From: Roseovarius spongiae
GTDB taxonomy: Bacteria > Pseudomonadota > Alphaproteobacteria > Rhodobacterales > Rhodobacteraceae
DNA: 64,000 nucleotides
Direction: 5' to 3'
Assembly (NCBI RefSeq): GCF_003651245.1
Contig: NZ_RAPE01000001.1
Span: 1,240,001-1,304,000 of the forward strand
Shown: piece after piece, positions 1 to 11,101 of the stretch
Layout: every line of letters begins with the position of its first letter
Numbering within the stretch: position 1 is the stretch's first letter
The notes under the pieces: model-generated
What the model was told of the DNA's origin: nothing
Databases searched by the model: none
The model's input: only the letters and a program-made list of their open reading frames with translations
Translations under genes and position numbers: made by a program

Positions 1-380
1 ACGAGGCGCTGAGCGGGATCGAGGGCACGGTGCGCGCCAGCGACGAGGACTGGGGCTGCGAGTACCTCGACATGGTGATGGCCGCGCGGGTGGTGGGCGA
101 TCTCGGGCTCGCCATCGGGCATATTGAGCAACACGGCTCACAGCATACCGATTGCATCATCACCGAGGACGACGCGGCGGCGCAGAGCTTCTTCGACCAG
201 CTCGACAGCGCGATCCTGATGCGCAACGCGTCGACCCAGTTCGCAGACGGTGGCGAGTTCGGCATGGGTGCCGAGATCGGCATCGCCACCGGCAAGCTGC
301 ACGCGCGCGGTCCCGTCGGCGCGGCGCAGCTGACCAGCTTCAAGTATCTCGTGGACGGCGACGGCGCGATTCGCGACTGA
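1..380 (+). CDS. proA: Gamma-glutamyl phosphate reductase, C-terminal part (partial)
   Basis: The reading frame is open from the left window edge (first full codon at position 3) and stops at 380, giving about 125 residues. The stretch with [13 protein letters not shown], a later [18 protein letters not shown] and the ending [14 protein letters not shown] is typical of the C-terminal third of ProA, the NADPH-dependent enzyme that reduces gamma-glutamyl phosphate to glutamate-5-semialdehyde in proline synthesis. The catalytic cysteine lies upstream, outside the window. proB would be expected further upstream. It converges on the next gene with an 8 bp gap. Confidence 0.93.
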   Translation, partial: EALSGIEGTVRASDEDWGCEYLDMVMAARVVGDLGLAIGHIEQHGSQHTDCIITEDDAAAQSFFDQLDSAILMRNASTQFADGGEFGMGAEIGIATGKLHARGPVGAAQLTSFKYLVDGDGAIRD

Positions 381-388
381 CGCCCCGC

Positions 389-1003
389 TCAGAACCGCAG
401 CAAAAGCGACTCTCCGCTCCACTCCGCCACCGCGCGGCGGCCGAGCCGGGCCAGCGTCTCGGGCAGGAGCGCGAACTGCACGTCCGCAGCGGTAAGCGGC
501 GCGGCGTCCGCCCCCCCGCCGTCGAGCATGTCCCAGACCCCGCCCTGCTGCGCGATCCGCGGGCCCGACGCGGTGATTCGCACCTCACCGGCCGTGCCCG
601 CAACCGCGAGCGTGCCGCCCTGAAGCAGCGCGCGCTCCGCACAGAGCAGCCCGAGGCAGAGCGCCTGCGCCACCGGGCGCGGCATGTCGCCGGTCAGCCG
701 CCAGTCCAGCGCGATGCGCGCGTCGAAGAACGCCGCGGCCAGCGCGCGCACCCCCTCCGCGTCCATCACCTGGTCCTCGCAGGAGAGACCAAAAGCCACG
801 CGGAAGAAGCGGATCCGCCCGTTGGCGTTGTCCGCGCTGGCCTGCATCAGCTCCATCTCCGGCCCCTCGGGCGCGCCGGAGAGGCGCAGCAGCTCCAGCC
901 CGTTCGAGATCGCGCCGACGGGGCTGATGAGGTCGTGACAGATGCGCGACCCTATCAGTTGGGTCAGTTGGCGGTTAGGATAGGTATTGCCGAAGTCTTC
1001 CAT
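389..1003 (-). CDS. chpT: Histidine phosphotransferase ChpT-like
   Basis: About 204 residues. The N-terminal helix carries SRICHDLISPVGAI with the likely phospho-accepting His23, followed by NGLELL, as in ChpT, the phosphotransferase that passes phosphate from the hybrid kinase CckA to CtrA and CpdR in alphaproteobacteria. The C-terminal half resembles a degenerate histidine-kinase ATPase fold that serves dimerisation and docking, not catalysis. I chose the ATG at 1001-1003 because a GAAGGGG ribosome site lies just upstream; a longer frame to 1078 would run over the divergent DUF3553 start. The phosphorelay role is inferred from the family. Confidence 0.85.
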   Translation of the reverse strand: MEDFGNTYPNRQLTQLIGSRICHDLISPVGAISNGLELLRLSGAPEGPEMELMQASADNANGRIRFFRVAFGLSCEDQVMDAEGVRALAAAFFDARIALDWRLTGDMPRPVAQALCLGLLCAERALLQGGTLAVAGTAGEVRITASGPRIAQQGGVWDMLDGGGADAAPLTAADVQFALLPETLARLGRRAVAEWSGESLLLRF

Positions 1004-1030
1004 GTTTCCCCTTCGTCGCCGGAGCGCCAG

Positions 1031-1213
1031 ATGACAGATATGTCCGCCTTCCTTGAACCCGGCATGCGCGTCGAACACCCCGGGCAGCCTGATTGGGGCG
1101 TCGGCCAGGTCCAGAGCAACATCGCGGGCAAGGTCACCGTGAACTTCCCCGAGGCCGGCAAGGTCGTCATCGACGCCACACGCATCGCGCTGATCCCCGT
1201 CATTGATCCGTGA
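1031..1213 (+). CDS. DUF3553 small protein
   Basis: A 60-residue protein with the pattern MRVEHPGQPDWGVGQVQS, then KVTVNFPEAGKVVI, which is the small all-beta DUF3553 family of alphaproteobacteria (a KOW- or CarD-like barrel in appearance). Function is not known. It is divergent from chpT, with only 27 bp between the two start codons, so the two promoters must overlap each other or the neighbouring coding sequence. The start ATG at 1031 is followed by a second in-frame ATG at 1040. Confidence 0.8.
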   Translation: MTDMSAFLEPGMRVEHPGQPDWGVGQVQSNIAGKVTVNFPEAGKVVIDATRIALIPVIDP

Positions 1214-1332
1214 TCGGGGTTACCAAAGCATTAAAGCGCGCGATGAAAAACCCGAAACGCGCGTTTTCCGGGCTCCTTGCGGCGCGTTTCTTGCGCGGGC
1301 GCGCCTCGGCAAGCCGTGTTGCCTTCGTCGCG

Positions 1333-1350
1333 CCGCTTTCCTAAAAGCGG
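1333..1350 (+). other. Short hairpin upstream of olsB
   Basis: CCGCTTT (1333-1339) pairs perfectly with AAAGCGG (1344-1350) around a four-base loop, ending 21 bp before the olsB start codon. It has no T-run after it, so it is more likely a leader structure of the olsB mRNA than a terminator for the DUF3553 gene. Role unknown. Confidence 0.4.
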
Positions 1351-1371
1351 GCAGGAAAACGGCAGGGACGC

Positions 1372-2151
1372 ATGAAGTCAGACGGTCCGCTCTTCGAGGT
1401 CAAACTGGCCGAAACAGAGGTCGAGCGCCGTGCGGCGCAACGGCTGCGCTATCGCGTCTTCATCGAGGAACTGGGCGGCGCCGGGGAGATGGTCGATCAC
1501 CCCGCCCGGCTTGAACGGGACCGCTTCGACGATCATTTCGATCACCTGATCCTGACCGACGCCGCGCTCGATTGCGCCGCGGAGGATCGCGTTGTCGGCG
1601 TCTACCGCCTGCTGCGCGACGACCAGGCCAAAGCGGTGGGGCAGTTCTATTCCGAGGACGAATACGATCTCTCGCCGCTGCGCGCCTCCGGGCGCCGGCT
1701 GCTCGAACTGGGGCGCTCCTGCGTCGATGCGCGCTATCGCGGCGGGGACGCGATGTATCATCTCTGGCAGGGGCTGTCGGGCTATGTCGCCGCGCACGGC
1801 GCCGAGGTGCTGTTCGGCGTCGCGAGCTTCCACGGAACCGACCCAGACGCGCTGGCGCAACCGCTGTCGCTTCTGCATCACCGCCACCTTGCCCCGCCCG
1901 CGCTGCGCCCGCGCGCGCATGCGGCGCACTACCAGCGCATGGACCTCGTCCCCGAGGCGGAGCTGAACCGGCGCGAAGCCATGCTGCGCGTGCCCGCGCT
2001 GATCAAGGCCTATCTGCGCCTCGGCGGACATGTGGGCGATGGCGCCTTCGTCGATCACGCCTTCCGCACCACCGATGTCTGCCTGGTGATGGACACCGCG
2101 CAGATGAACGCGCGCCAACGCAACATCTACGCCGGGAGCGCCCGCAGGTGA
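1372..2151 (+). CDS. olsB: L-ornithine N(alpha)-acyltransferase
   Basis: A 259-residue acyltransferase of the hemolysin-like/GNAT-related OlsB family. Features include RLRYRVFIEELGG near the N-terminus, LLELGRSCVDARYRGGDAMY in the centre and LIKAYLRLGGHVGDGAFVD near the C-terminus. OlsB transfers a 3-hydroxy fatty acyl group from ACP to the alpha-amino group of ornithine, the first step of phosphorus-free ornithine lipid synthesis. It overlaps olsA by 4 bp (GTGA), so the two are translationally coupled and together form the classical olsBA pathway. A paralogue lies at 55573-56301. Confidence 0.88.
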   Translation: MKSDGPLFEVKLAETEVERRAAQRLRYRVFIEELGGAGEMVDHPARLERDRFDDHFDHLILTDAALDCAAEDRVVGVYRLLRDDQAKAVGQFYSEDEYDLSPLRASGRRLLELGRSCVDARYRGGDAMYHLWQGLSGYVAAHGAEVLFGVASFHGTDPDALAQPLSLLHHRHLAPPALRPRAHAAHYQRMDLVPEAELNRREAMLRVPALIKAYLRLGGHVGDGAFVDHAFRTTDVCLVMDTAQMNARQRNIYAGSARR

Positions 2152-2996
2152 GCGCGGGCTGGACCGGAACGGACGACCCCGTCGCGCCCCCGATCACCGC
2201 CGCAGGCTGGTTGCGGGCGGTTCTGCGCGCCGCTCTCATCGTCCCGCTGTTCCTCGGCGGGCTGCTGCTTTTGCTGCTGATCCGGCTGGTCGAGCGCCCG
2301 CTTTGCGGCCTGCGCCGCCCCGTCACGCCGTTCATCGTGCAAGGGGTGTTTCGGGGCGCGCTCGCGCTGCTGCAAATCCGCGTTGTGACCACCGGCGCGC
2401 CGATGACTCAAGCCGGGGCGGTGGTGGCCAACCATGCCTCGTGGCTCGACATTCTCGTGCTCAACATCCGCAAGCGGGTCTATTTCGTCTCCAAGGCCGA
2501 GGTCGCGCGCTGGCCGCTGATCGGCTTCATGGCGCGCGCGGTCGGCACCGTGTTCATCAGCCGCAACCCGGGCGAGGCGCGTGCGCAGACCGCACTTTTC
2601 GAGCAGCGCCTGCTGGCCGGTCATCCGCTCCTGTTCTTTCCCGAGGGCACGTCAAGCGACGGGCTGCGCGTGCTGCCGTTCAAATCGACGCTCTTCGCCG
2701 CGTTCCTCACACCCGCGCTGCGCGAGGCGTTGCATGTCCAGCCGGTCACGCTGCGCTATGTCGCGCCAGAGGGGCAGGATGCGCGGTTCTACGGCTGGTG
2801 GGGCGACATGGATTTCGGCCCTCATGCGCTCATGGTGCTGGCCGCCTCGCCGCAGGGCCGGGTCGAGCTGCACTACCATACGCCGGTGCGGGTCGCCGAT
2901 TTCGCCGATCGCAAGGCGCTGGCGCGGCACGTGGAGCAGGTCGTGCGCAGCGGTTTCGCCGCCCTTTCAGCCCATCGCGGCGACGAGGCGCAGTAG
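2148..2996 (+). CDS. olsA: Lyso-ornithine lipid O-acyltransferase
   Basis: 282 residues starting at a GTG that overlaps the olsB stop. An N-terminal membrane segment (about residues 27-46) precedes the PlsC-type acyltransferase domain with the catalytic HX4D motif HASWLD at 96-101 and the substrate motif FPEGT at 164-168. OlsA acylates the hydroxyl of lyso-ornithine lipid to form ornithine lipid at the inner membrane; some family members also act on lyso-glutamine lipid or lysophosphatidate. Its 3' end overlaps the convergent ThiE-like gene by 30 bp. Confidence 0.88.
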   Translation: MSAGWTGTDDPVAPPITAAGWLRAVLRAALIVPLFLGGLLLLLLIRLVERPLCGLRRPVTPFIVQGVFRGALALLQIRVVTTGAPMTQAGAVVANHASWLDILVLNIRKRVYFVSKAEVARWPLIGFMARAVGTVFISRNPGEARAQTALFEQRLLAGHPLLFFPEGTSSDGLRVLPFKSTLFAAFLTPALREALHVQPVTLRYVAPEGQDARFYGWWGDMDFGPHALMVLAASPQGRVELHYHTPVRVADFADRKALARHVEQVVRSGFAALSAHRGDEAQ

Positions 2997-3587
2997 CGCC
3001 TGCGCCGGGTCGTCCTCACGCCAGATCTCGGCGCCGATCCCGAAGAAGTCGGTCACCGGGGCGAGTGCGGCGATGGTGTCGGCGTCAAGCGCGCCCTCGG
3101 CGACGACCGGCAGTTCGATCATCTCGCTCCACCAGGCGAAGAGCTCCGCGCCGGCCTGCGCGCCATCCCCGAGCGCGGTTTGCCCGACGGGGCCGAAGCT
3201 GACGTAATCCGCCCCCGACTCGCCGGCGTTGAGCCCGTCATGGCGCGAGTCCCCGCAATGGGCGCCGACGATCGCATCCGGCCCCAGCGCCTTGCGCGCC
3301 TTGCGCACCGAGCGCGCTCCGTCGACCAGATGCACCCCGTCGAGGCCGAGCCGTTCGACCAGCGCGATATGGCTCTCGAGAACCAGCGCGATGTCGCGCG
3401 CATGGGTGATCTCGCGGCAGGCGTCGGCGGCGCGCGCGATGTCGTCTTCCTCGCGGGTCGAAAGCGCAAGACGCACGCAGGCCACCGGATGCGCGTCCAG
3501 CGCCGCCGCCAATTGCCCGGTAAAGCGGCTGAGTTCGATCTCGGGCGGGGTGACGAGGTAGATCTGGGGCTGCTCGGGCTGGCTCAT
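2967..3587 (-). CDS. Thiamine-phosphate synthase-like TIM-barrel protein
   Basis: 206 residues. DGVHLVDG, IVGAHCGDS and SFGPVGQTAL match the positions of the ThiE motifs (DGVHLGQ, IG.S..., GPVFPT), and IYLVTPP opens the barrel, so this is a ThiE-family protein. Genuine ThiE joins the pyrimidine and thiazole halves of thiamine. Here the motifs are altered (VDG, GQTAL), so activity is uncertain; it may be a TenI-like or other paralogue. No TPP riboswitch is visible upstream and no other thiamine gene is nearby. Confidence 0.72.
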   Translation of the reverse strand: MSQPEQPQIYLVTPPEIELSRFTGQLAAALDAHPVACVRLALSTREEDDIARAADACREITHARDIALVLESHIALVERLGLDGVHLVDGARSVRKARKALGPDAIVGAHCGDSRHDGLNAGESGADYVSFGPVGQTALGDGAQAGAELFAWWSEMIELPVVAEGALDADTIAALAPVTDFFGIGAEIWREDDPAQALLRLVAAMG

Positions 3588-3772
3588 GTCGGGCGCTCCT
3601 TTCCGGTCTTTGCGTTGCTATAACGTGGAAGGATTGCGCGCGCCATGCCCTTGGCCGGCGGCGCGCCTTGAGTTTTCATGCCTCCTGCGGAGCCATTGCG
3701 AGGCAAAAAGAAGTCGCCGGGGTTTTCCGCGCCGCGGGCTTGGCGTATCAGCGCCCCAGGACGGAGGGCCTT

Positions 3773-4519
3773 ATGCCGACAGAAACGCCGCAACCCGATT
3801 TCGTGCTGGTGCGCCCGCAGATGGGCGAGAATATCGGCGCGGCCGCGCGGGCGATGTGGAATTTCGGTCTTGACCGGATGCGCGTGGTCGCGCCGCGCGA
3901 CGGGTGGCCCAATCCGCGCGCCGTCGCGATGGCGAGCGGGGCGGGGCGGCTCCTGGACGAGGCGATGCTGGTGGAGACGCTGCCCGAGGCGGTGGCCGAC
4001 GCGCATTTCGTGCTGGCCACCACCGCGCGCACCCGCGAGATGACAAAACCCGTTTATGCGCCCGAGCGTGCGATGCAACTGGCCGCCGCAAAGATCGCGG
4101 AAGGCCAGCGGGTCGCCGTGCTCTTCGGGCCCGAGCGCGCGGGGCTCGAGAACGCGGACGTGGCGCGCGCCAACGCGATTGTCTCGGTCCCGGTGAACCC
4201 CGCCTTCCCGAGCCTCAACCTCGCGCAATGCGTGTTGCTGCTGGGCTATGAATGGCGGCGCGCCGCCGGCGAGGTCGCGCCCGAGCGGATGCAGATGGAC
4301 GGTTCGGACTGGGCCGCGCAGGCCGACGTGGAGGCGCTGGCGCAGCATTACGAGGCGCGCATGGAGGAGGCGGGGTTCTTTTTCCCCGCGCATAAGGCCG
4401 AAAGTATGCGCCGCACCCTGCGCAATTTCTGGTCGCGGATGCCGCTCACCCAGGCCGATGCGCGGTTGCTCCACGGGATCCTGCGGCAGATGGTCCGCTG
4501 GAAGGATCGCGGCGGCTGA
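3773..4519 (+). CDS. trmJ: tRNA 2'-O-methyltransferase TrmJ-like (SPOUT family)
   Basis: 248 residues starting with MPTETPQPDFVLVRPQMGEN after a good GGAGGG ribosome site at 3762-3767. It has the SpoU-type knotted fold signatures: GENIGAAARAMWNFGL near the start, LFGPERAGLENADV in the middle and FPSLNLAQCVLLLGYEW at the knot. TrmJ methylates the 2'-OH of nucleotide 32 in tRNA using S-adenosylmethionine. It precedes ctaA in the same direction (gap 66 bp). Confidence 0.88.
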   Translation: MPTETPQPDFVLVRPQMGENIGAAARAMWNFGLDRMRVVAPRDGWPNPRAVAMASGAGRLLDEAMLVETLPEAVADAHFVLATTARTREMTKPVYAPERAMQLAAAKIAEGQRVAVLFGPERAGLENADVARANAIVSVPVNPAFPSLNLAQCVLLLGYEWRRAAGEVAPERMQMDGSDWAAQADVEALAQHYEARMEEAGFFFPAHKAESMRRTLRNFWSRMPLTQADARLLHGILRQMVRWKDRGG

Positions 4520-4585
4520 GGCCGCTTGAAGGGCGGGCGGGCGCGCTCTAGGCTGCGCCCGAAAACGAGGCGAGGAGCGGGCCGG

Positions 4586-5731
4586 ATGAGCCAGAAACGC
4601 AAGCTGTTCGAAGAGGTGTCGGATGAGCCGGGCGCAGATGCGCGCCCCGCGCCGCAGGGCGGGATGATCGACCGCGGCCGGGGTGGCGCGCGGCGCTTGA
4701 TCCGGGCCTGGCTGGTCGTGCTTTTTGTGCTGGTGGTGGTGATGATCGCGGTCGGCGGGCTGACCCGTCTTACCGGAAGCGGGCTGTCGATCACCGAGTG
4801 GAAGCCGATCACCGGCGCGCTGCCGCCGATGAACGCCGCCGACTGGCAGGCGGAGTTCGAGCTCTACCAGCAGATCCCGCAGTTCCAGATCGAGAACCGG
4901 GGCATGGACCTGGCCGAGTTCAAGGCGATCTACTGGTGGGAATGGGGCCACCGGCAACTTGGGCGGATCATCGGGCTGGTCTGGGCGGTGGGTTTCCTCG
5001 GTTTCCTCGCCGCGCGCAGGATCCCGGCCGGATGGACCGTGCGGCTGCTCTTGCCGGGCGTGCTGGGCGGCGCGCAGGGCGCGATCGGCTGGTGGATGGT
5101 CAGCTCGGGCCTCAGCGGCGAACGCACCGCCGTCGCCTCTTACCGGCTGGCGATCCATCTCGGACTGGCCTTCGTCATCCTCGGGGTGATCGCGTGGTAC
5201 GTGATGATGCTGGCGCGTCCCGAACGCGATCTCATGCAGGCGCGGCGCGGACGCGAGGCGCGACTCTTCGGGCTCGCCACCGGCTGGCTGCATTTCGCCT
5301 TTCTGCAGATCCTCATCGGCGCGCTGGTCGCGGGGATCGACGCGGGGCGCTCCTATACCGAATGGCCGCTGATGGGCGGCGCGCTCTGGCCGCCGCAGAT
5401 GATGGTGATCGAGCCCTGGTGGCGCAACTTCTTCGAGAACCCCGGCACGGTGCAGTTCATTCACCGGATGATCGGATACCTGCTGCTGGCCTTTACCGTC
5501 GTGGTCTGGCTGCGCGGACGGCGCAGCGCCTACACGGCGACGCGGGCGGCGTTTTCCGCCGGGCTGATCGCGGTGCTGGCGCAGATCGGCCTCGGGATCG
5601 CGACGGTGCTGACGGCGGCGGCGTGGCAGGTGGCGATCGTGCACCAGATGATGGCCGTGGCCGTGTGGGTGCTGATCCTGCGGGCGCGGTTCCACGCGCA
5701 GTACCCGCTGCCGCAATCGGTGCGGGGATGA
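4586..5731 (+). CDS. ctaA: Heme A synthase (COX15/CtaA)
   Basis: 381 residues with about eight transmembrane segments in two four-helix halves. Conserved motifs include VGGLTRLTGSGLSITEWKP near residue 55, EWGHRQLGR with a heme-ligand histidine, and FIHRMIGY in the second half. The enzyme oxidises heme O to heme A for aa3-type cytochrome oxidase at the inner membrane. The length and the type with charged cytoplasmic N-terminus fit the alphaproteobacterial class 2 enzyme. The ATG at 4586 follows GAGGAG. It overlaps the next gene by ATGA. Confidence 0.93.
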   Translation: MSQKRKLFEEVSDEPGADARPAPQGGMIDRGRGGARRLIRAWLVVLFVLVVVMIAVGGLTRLTGSGLSITEWKPITGALPPMNAADWQAEFELYQQIPQFQIENRGMDLAEFKAIYWWEWGHRQLGRIIGLVWAVGFLGFLAARRIPAGWTVRLLLPGVLGGAQGAIGWWMVSSGLSGERTAVASYRLAIHLGLAFVILGVIAWYVMMLARPERDLMQARRGREARLFGLATGWLHFAFLQILIGALVAGIDAGRSYTEWPLMGGALWPPQMMVIEPWWRNFFENPGTVQFIHRMIGYLLLAFTVVVWLRGRRSAYTATRAAFSAGLIAVLAQIGLGIATVLTAAAWQVAIVHQMMAVAVWVLILRARFHAQYPLPQSVRG

Positions 5732-7206
5732 GCGCGTTCCGGGAGCTGATGGCGCATCAGCGCGAGACCGAGGCGCTGGCGCAGGTCGCCGGGCGGCTGG
5801 CCTGGGACCAGGAGACCGTGATGCCCCGCGGCGCCGCCGCGCAGCGGGCCGAGGAAAGCGGCGCGATGAGTCTGGTCCTGCACGCGCGGCGCACCGACCC
5901 GCGCATCGGCGCGTGGCTCGCCGCCGCCGAGGACGAGGTCGAGGACGAAGTCAGCCGCGCGCAACTGCGCCATATCCGCCGCGAGCACGAGCGCACCCTG
6001 CGCGTGCCCGGCGATCTGGCCTCGGCGCTCGCGCGTCAGACCGCACTGGCGCAGGGACGATGGGCCGAGGCGCGCGCGGCGGACGATTTCGCCGGCTTCG
6101 CGCCGGTGCTGGCCGAAATCGTCGCTCTCAAGCGCGAAGAGGGCGCGGCGTTGGCCGATGGCGGCGATGTCTATGACGCGCTGCTAGACGACTATGAGCC
6201 GGGCGCGACGGCGGCCGGGCTCGACGCGATGTTCGGCGCGTTGCGGCCGCGCCTGGTGGCCCTGCGCGAGCGGGCGCTGGGGCAGGGCGCGCGCGCACGC
6301 CTGGGCGGGCGTTTCCCCGCGGACAAGCAGATGGGCCTCGCCCGTCAGCTTGCCCGGACCTTCGGCTATGACACGACGCGCGGGCGGCTCGACAAGGCGG
6401 TGCATCCGTTCTCGTCCGGGTCGGGCGACGACGTGCGCATCACCACCCGTACCGAAGAGGACGACCCCTTCAACTGTCTCTATTCCACCATCCACGAGGT
6501 CGGACATGCCTGCTATGAACAGGCGATCGACCCGGCCTATGCGCTCACCCCGCTGGGGCGCGGCGTGTCGATGGGCGTCCATGAAAGCCAGAGCCGCATC
6601 TACGAGAACCAGTTGGGGCGCAGCCGCGCCTTCACCGGCTGGCTGTTGGGCGAGATGCGCCATGCTTTCGGCGATATCGCGGTTGCGGATGCGGACGCGT
6701 TCTACGCCATCGTCAACCGGCTGCATCGCGGGTTCATTCGCACCGAGGCGGACGAGGTGCAGTATAACCTGCACATCCTGCTGCGCTATGACCTCGAGCG
6801 CGCGCTGATCGCCGGCGATCTGCCGGCGCGCGATCTGGAAGGCGCGTGGAACGACCGCTTCGCCGCCGATTTCGGCTATTCCGTGACACGGGCCTCGCAG
6901 GGCTGTTTGCAGGACGTGCATTGGGCTGTGGGGCTGTTCGGGTATTTCCCGACATATACGCTGGGCAATGTCTATGCCGGTTGCCTGCATCGCGCGCTGC
7001 GCGCGGCGGTTCCCGATCTCGACGCGCAACTGGCGACGGGCGATCTCGGTCCGGCGGGCGCGTGGCTGCGCGAGAACGTGCAGCGCCACGGCGGGCGTTA
7101 CCTGCCGCGCGACCTGATCGAGCGCGCCTGCGGCGCCGCGCCCGACGAGGGACCGCTGCTCGCCTATCTCGAGGAAAAGTTCGGCGCGCTCTACCCCGAC
7201 GGGTGA
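5728..7206 (+). CDS. Carboxypeptidase Taq, peptidase family M32
   Basis: 492 residues, the usual length of M32 metallocarboxypeptidases. The zinc-binding HEXXH-type motif is HEVGH at residues 256-260, followed by GVSMGVHESQSRIYENQLGR, which carries the third zinc ligand and is diagnostic of the family. Near the C-terminus FGYFPTYTLGNVYA is also family-typical. It is a cytosolic enzyme that trims residues from peptide C-termini. The start ATG overlaps the ctaA stop by 4 bp; the gene converges on the next with a 6 bp gap. Confidence 0.93.
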   Translation: MSAFRELMAHQRETEALAQVAGRLAWDQETVMPRGAAAQRAEESGAMSLVLHARRTDPRIGAWLAAAEDEVEDEVSRAQLRHIRREHERTLRVPGDLASALARQTALAQGRWAEARAADDFAGFAPVLAEIVALKREEGAALADGGDVYDALLDDYEPGATAAGLDAMFGALRPRLVALRERALGQGARARLGGRFPADKQMGLARQLARTFGYDTTRGRLDKAVHPFSSGSGDDVRITTRTEEDDPFNCLYSTIHEVGHACYEQAIDPAYALTPLGRGVSMGVHESQSRIYENQLGRSRAFTGWLLGEMRHAFGDIAVADADAFYAIVNRLHRGFIRTEADEVQYNLHILLRYDLERALIAGDLPARDLEGAWNDRFAADFGYSVTRASQGCLQDVHWAVGLFGYFPTYTLGNVYAGCLHRALRAAVPDLDAQLATGDLGPAGAWLRENVQRHGGRYLPRDLIERACGAAPDEGPLLAYLEEKFGALYPDG

Positions 7207-7212
7207 GCGCGG

Positions 7213-7770
7213 TCACTTGCCGGCGGCGTAGGCGTCTTGGTTGTTGCGGAAATGGCGGGTGGCGTCCGCTATGTCGCCGTCCGCGGCGGTCAGAAGACGC
7301 CTGGCCTCCTCCCGAACGTCGCCCGACCCGATCGGGCCATTCGATTCCAGCAGGTCGTGAAGCGCGTCGAAATCGTCGCCCTGCAACTCGTAAACGCTGA
7401 GGGTGGCGCCAGCGGCGTCAAGGAAATTCGCCTTCGCCTCGCTGTCCTCGGCGCTCGCGGAACTGTCGAGCCGCGCGTAACCCTCTTCGGCGAGCGCGCG
7501 GGCCATGAAGCCGCAATCCTCGGTCTCGGCCATCAGGCCGTCGACTGCGGACTCCTCGAGCGACGCGGCGGGATCGGTCAGCTTGGAGAACCGCTCTGCG
7601 CATTGGGCGCTGTTGGCGGCGGCGGCGTCCACCGCCGCGATCACGGGCTGCATGTCGGCGCGCCGCGCCGCCGCGTCGGCGGCGTTCTGGCGGCTTTGCC
7701 GCCAGGCGAATACGACCAGCAGCGCCACGACGATGAGACCGGCTATGACAGCGGCGTTGCGCCTCGGCAC
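7213..7770 (-). CDS. Membrane-anchored hypothetical protein downstream of gyrA
   Basis: 185 residues from a GTG start preceded by AGGGGG. An N-terminal hydrophobic helix (about residues 7-22, AAVIAGLIVVALLVVF) is followed by a soluble, acidic, helical domain with two cysteines (AQCAERF and EDCGFM), which suggests a periplasmic domain with a disulfide. It begins 9 bp after the gyrA stop, so it is probably co-transcribed with gyrA. I do not recognise the family and assign no function. Confidence 0.7.
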   Translation of the reverse strand: MPRRNAAVIAGLIVVALLVVFAWRQSRQNAADAAARRADMQPVIAAVDAAAANSAQCAERFSKLTDPAASLEESAVDGLMAETEDCGFMARALAEEGYARLDSSASAEDSEAKANFLDAAGATLSVYELQGDDFDALHDLLESNGPIGSGDVREEARRLLTAADGDIADATRHFRNNQDAYAAGK

Positions 7771-7779
7771 GTTACCCCC

Positions 7780-10533
<2,754 letters not shown>

Positions 10534-10659
10534 GGCTGGCCTCGGCTGTCTCGATCATCCATATCTTGTGGGCCAACCTATACCAGAGGCTGGATATTGG
10601 GCGCAATGGGGCAGGGCGGGACCAGCTGGCAGCCACCGGTGGTGATTGATAACACACTG

Positions 10660-10682
10660 TTTTCATTGAAAAGTAATTTCAA
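10660..10682. promoter_or_regulatory. Overlapping palindromes in the gyrA-usg divergent region
   Basis: Two overlapping inverted repeats are visible: TTTTCATTGAAAA (10660-10672) and TTGAAA-N5-TTTCAA (10666-10682). They lie 44 bp before the usg start and 127 bp before the gyrA start in the only A+T-rich patch of this divergent region. This looks like an operator or part of a promoter; no regulator can be named. Confidence 0.4.
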
Positions 10683-10725
10683 TCGGGCATGATCGTTCCA
10701 CAGGCAGGAGAAAGGAGCAAGAGAC

Positions 10726-10995
10726 ATGGCGATGTCCGAAACCGAAATGATGCTGAAGGGCTACGGGCTGACCACGGCCGAATTCTACTACGGGATGCCC
10801 GATTACACCCATGTGCTGAACAGTTTCCTGTGGCAGGACTACGACCTGGCGCCGGACCACCCGCGGCTGTTCGAATTCGTCGAATTCTGGCAGCGCGAGA
10901 TCGAGGGGCCGCTGCATTCGGTGCGCTTCACCCACCGCAAGTTGATCGCGCCGGGGGAATGGCGCAGCGTGGTGGGAGAGTTCACGCTGCACTGA
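10726..10995 (+). CDS. usg: Usg family protein
   Basis: 89 residues preceded by AAAGGAG. The sequence LKGYGLTTAEFYYGMPDY, then LWQDYDLAPDHPRLFEFVEFW and a C-terminal SVRFTHRKLI, is the small Usg family found widely in alphaproteobacteria. The family has no established biochemical function. It is divergent from gyrA and converges on the SYLF gene. Confidence 0.85.
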   Translation: MAMSETEMMLKGYGLTTAEFYYGMPDYTHVLNSFLWQDYDLAPDHPRLFEFVEFWQREIEGPLHSVRFTHRKLIAPGEWRSVVGEFTLH

Positions 10996-11073
10996 CGGGG
11001 CGGCGATTATGTCTATACATATTCCGGCGACCCAAACGCCTGCGCCGCCGCCGGAACGCCCTGCGGCGCCGAG

Positions 11074-11087
11074 GGCCCGAAAGGGCC
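11074..11087. terminator. Possible bidirectional hairpin between convergent genes
   Basis: GGCCC (11074-11078) and GGGCC (11083-11087) pair around a GAAA tetraloop in the 106 bp gap between convergent usg and the SYLF gene; GGCGCC palindromes flank it on both sides. There is no T-run on either strand, so a Rho-independent role is uncertain. Confidence 0.35.
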
Positions 11088-11101
11088 GGAGGAGCGGCGC
11101 C

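Noticed and set aside
3588..3772. TPP riboswitch for the ThiE-like gene
   Set aside because: I find no THI-box-like conserved segments in the 185 bp upstream.
3584..5716. 710-codon minus-strand frame over trmJ and ctaA
   Set aside because: Low-complexity Arg/His/Pro-rich shadow of two clearly recognised plus-strand genes in G+C-rich DNA.
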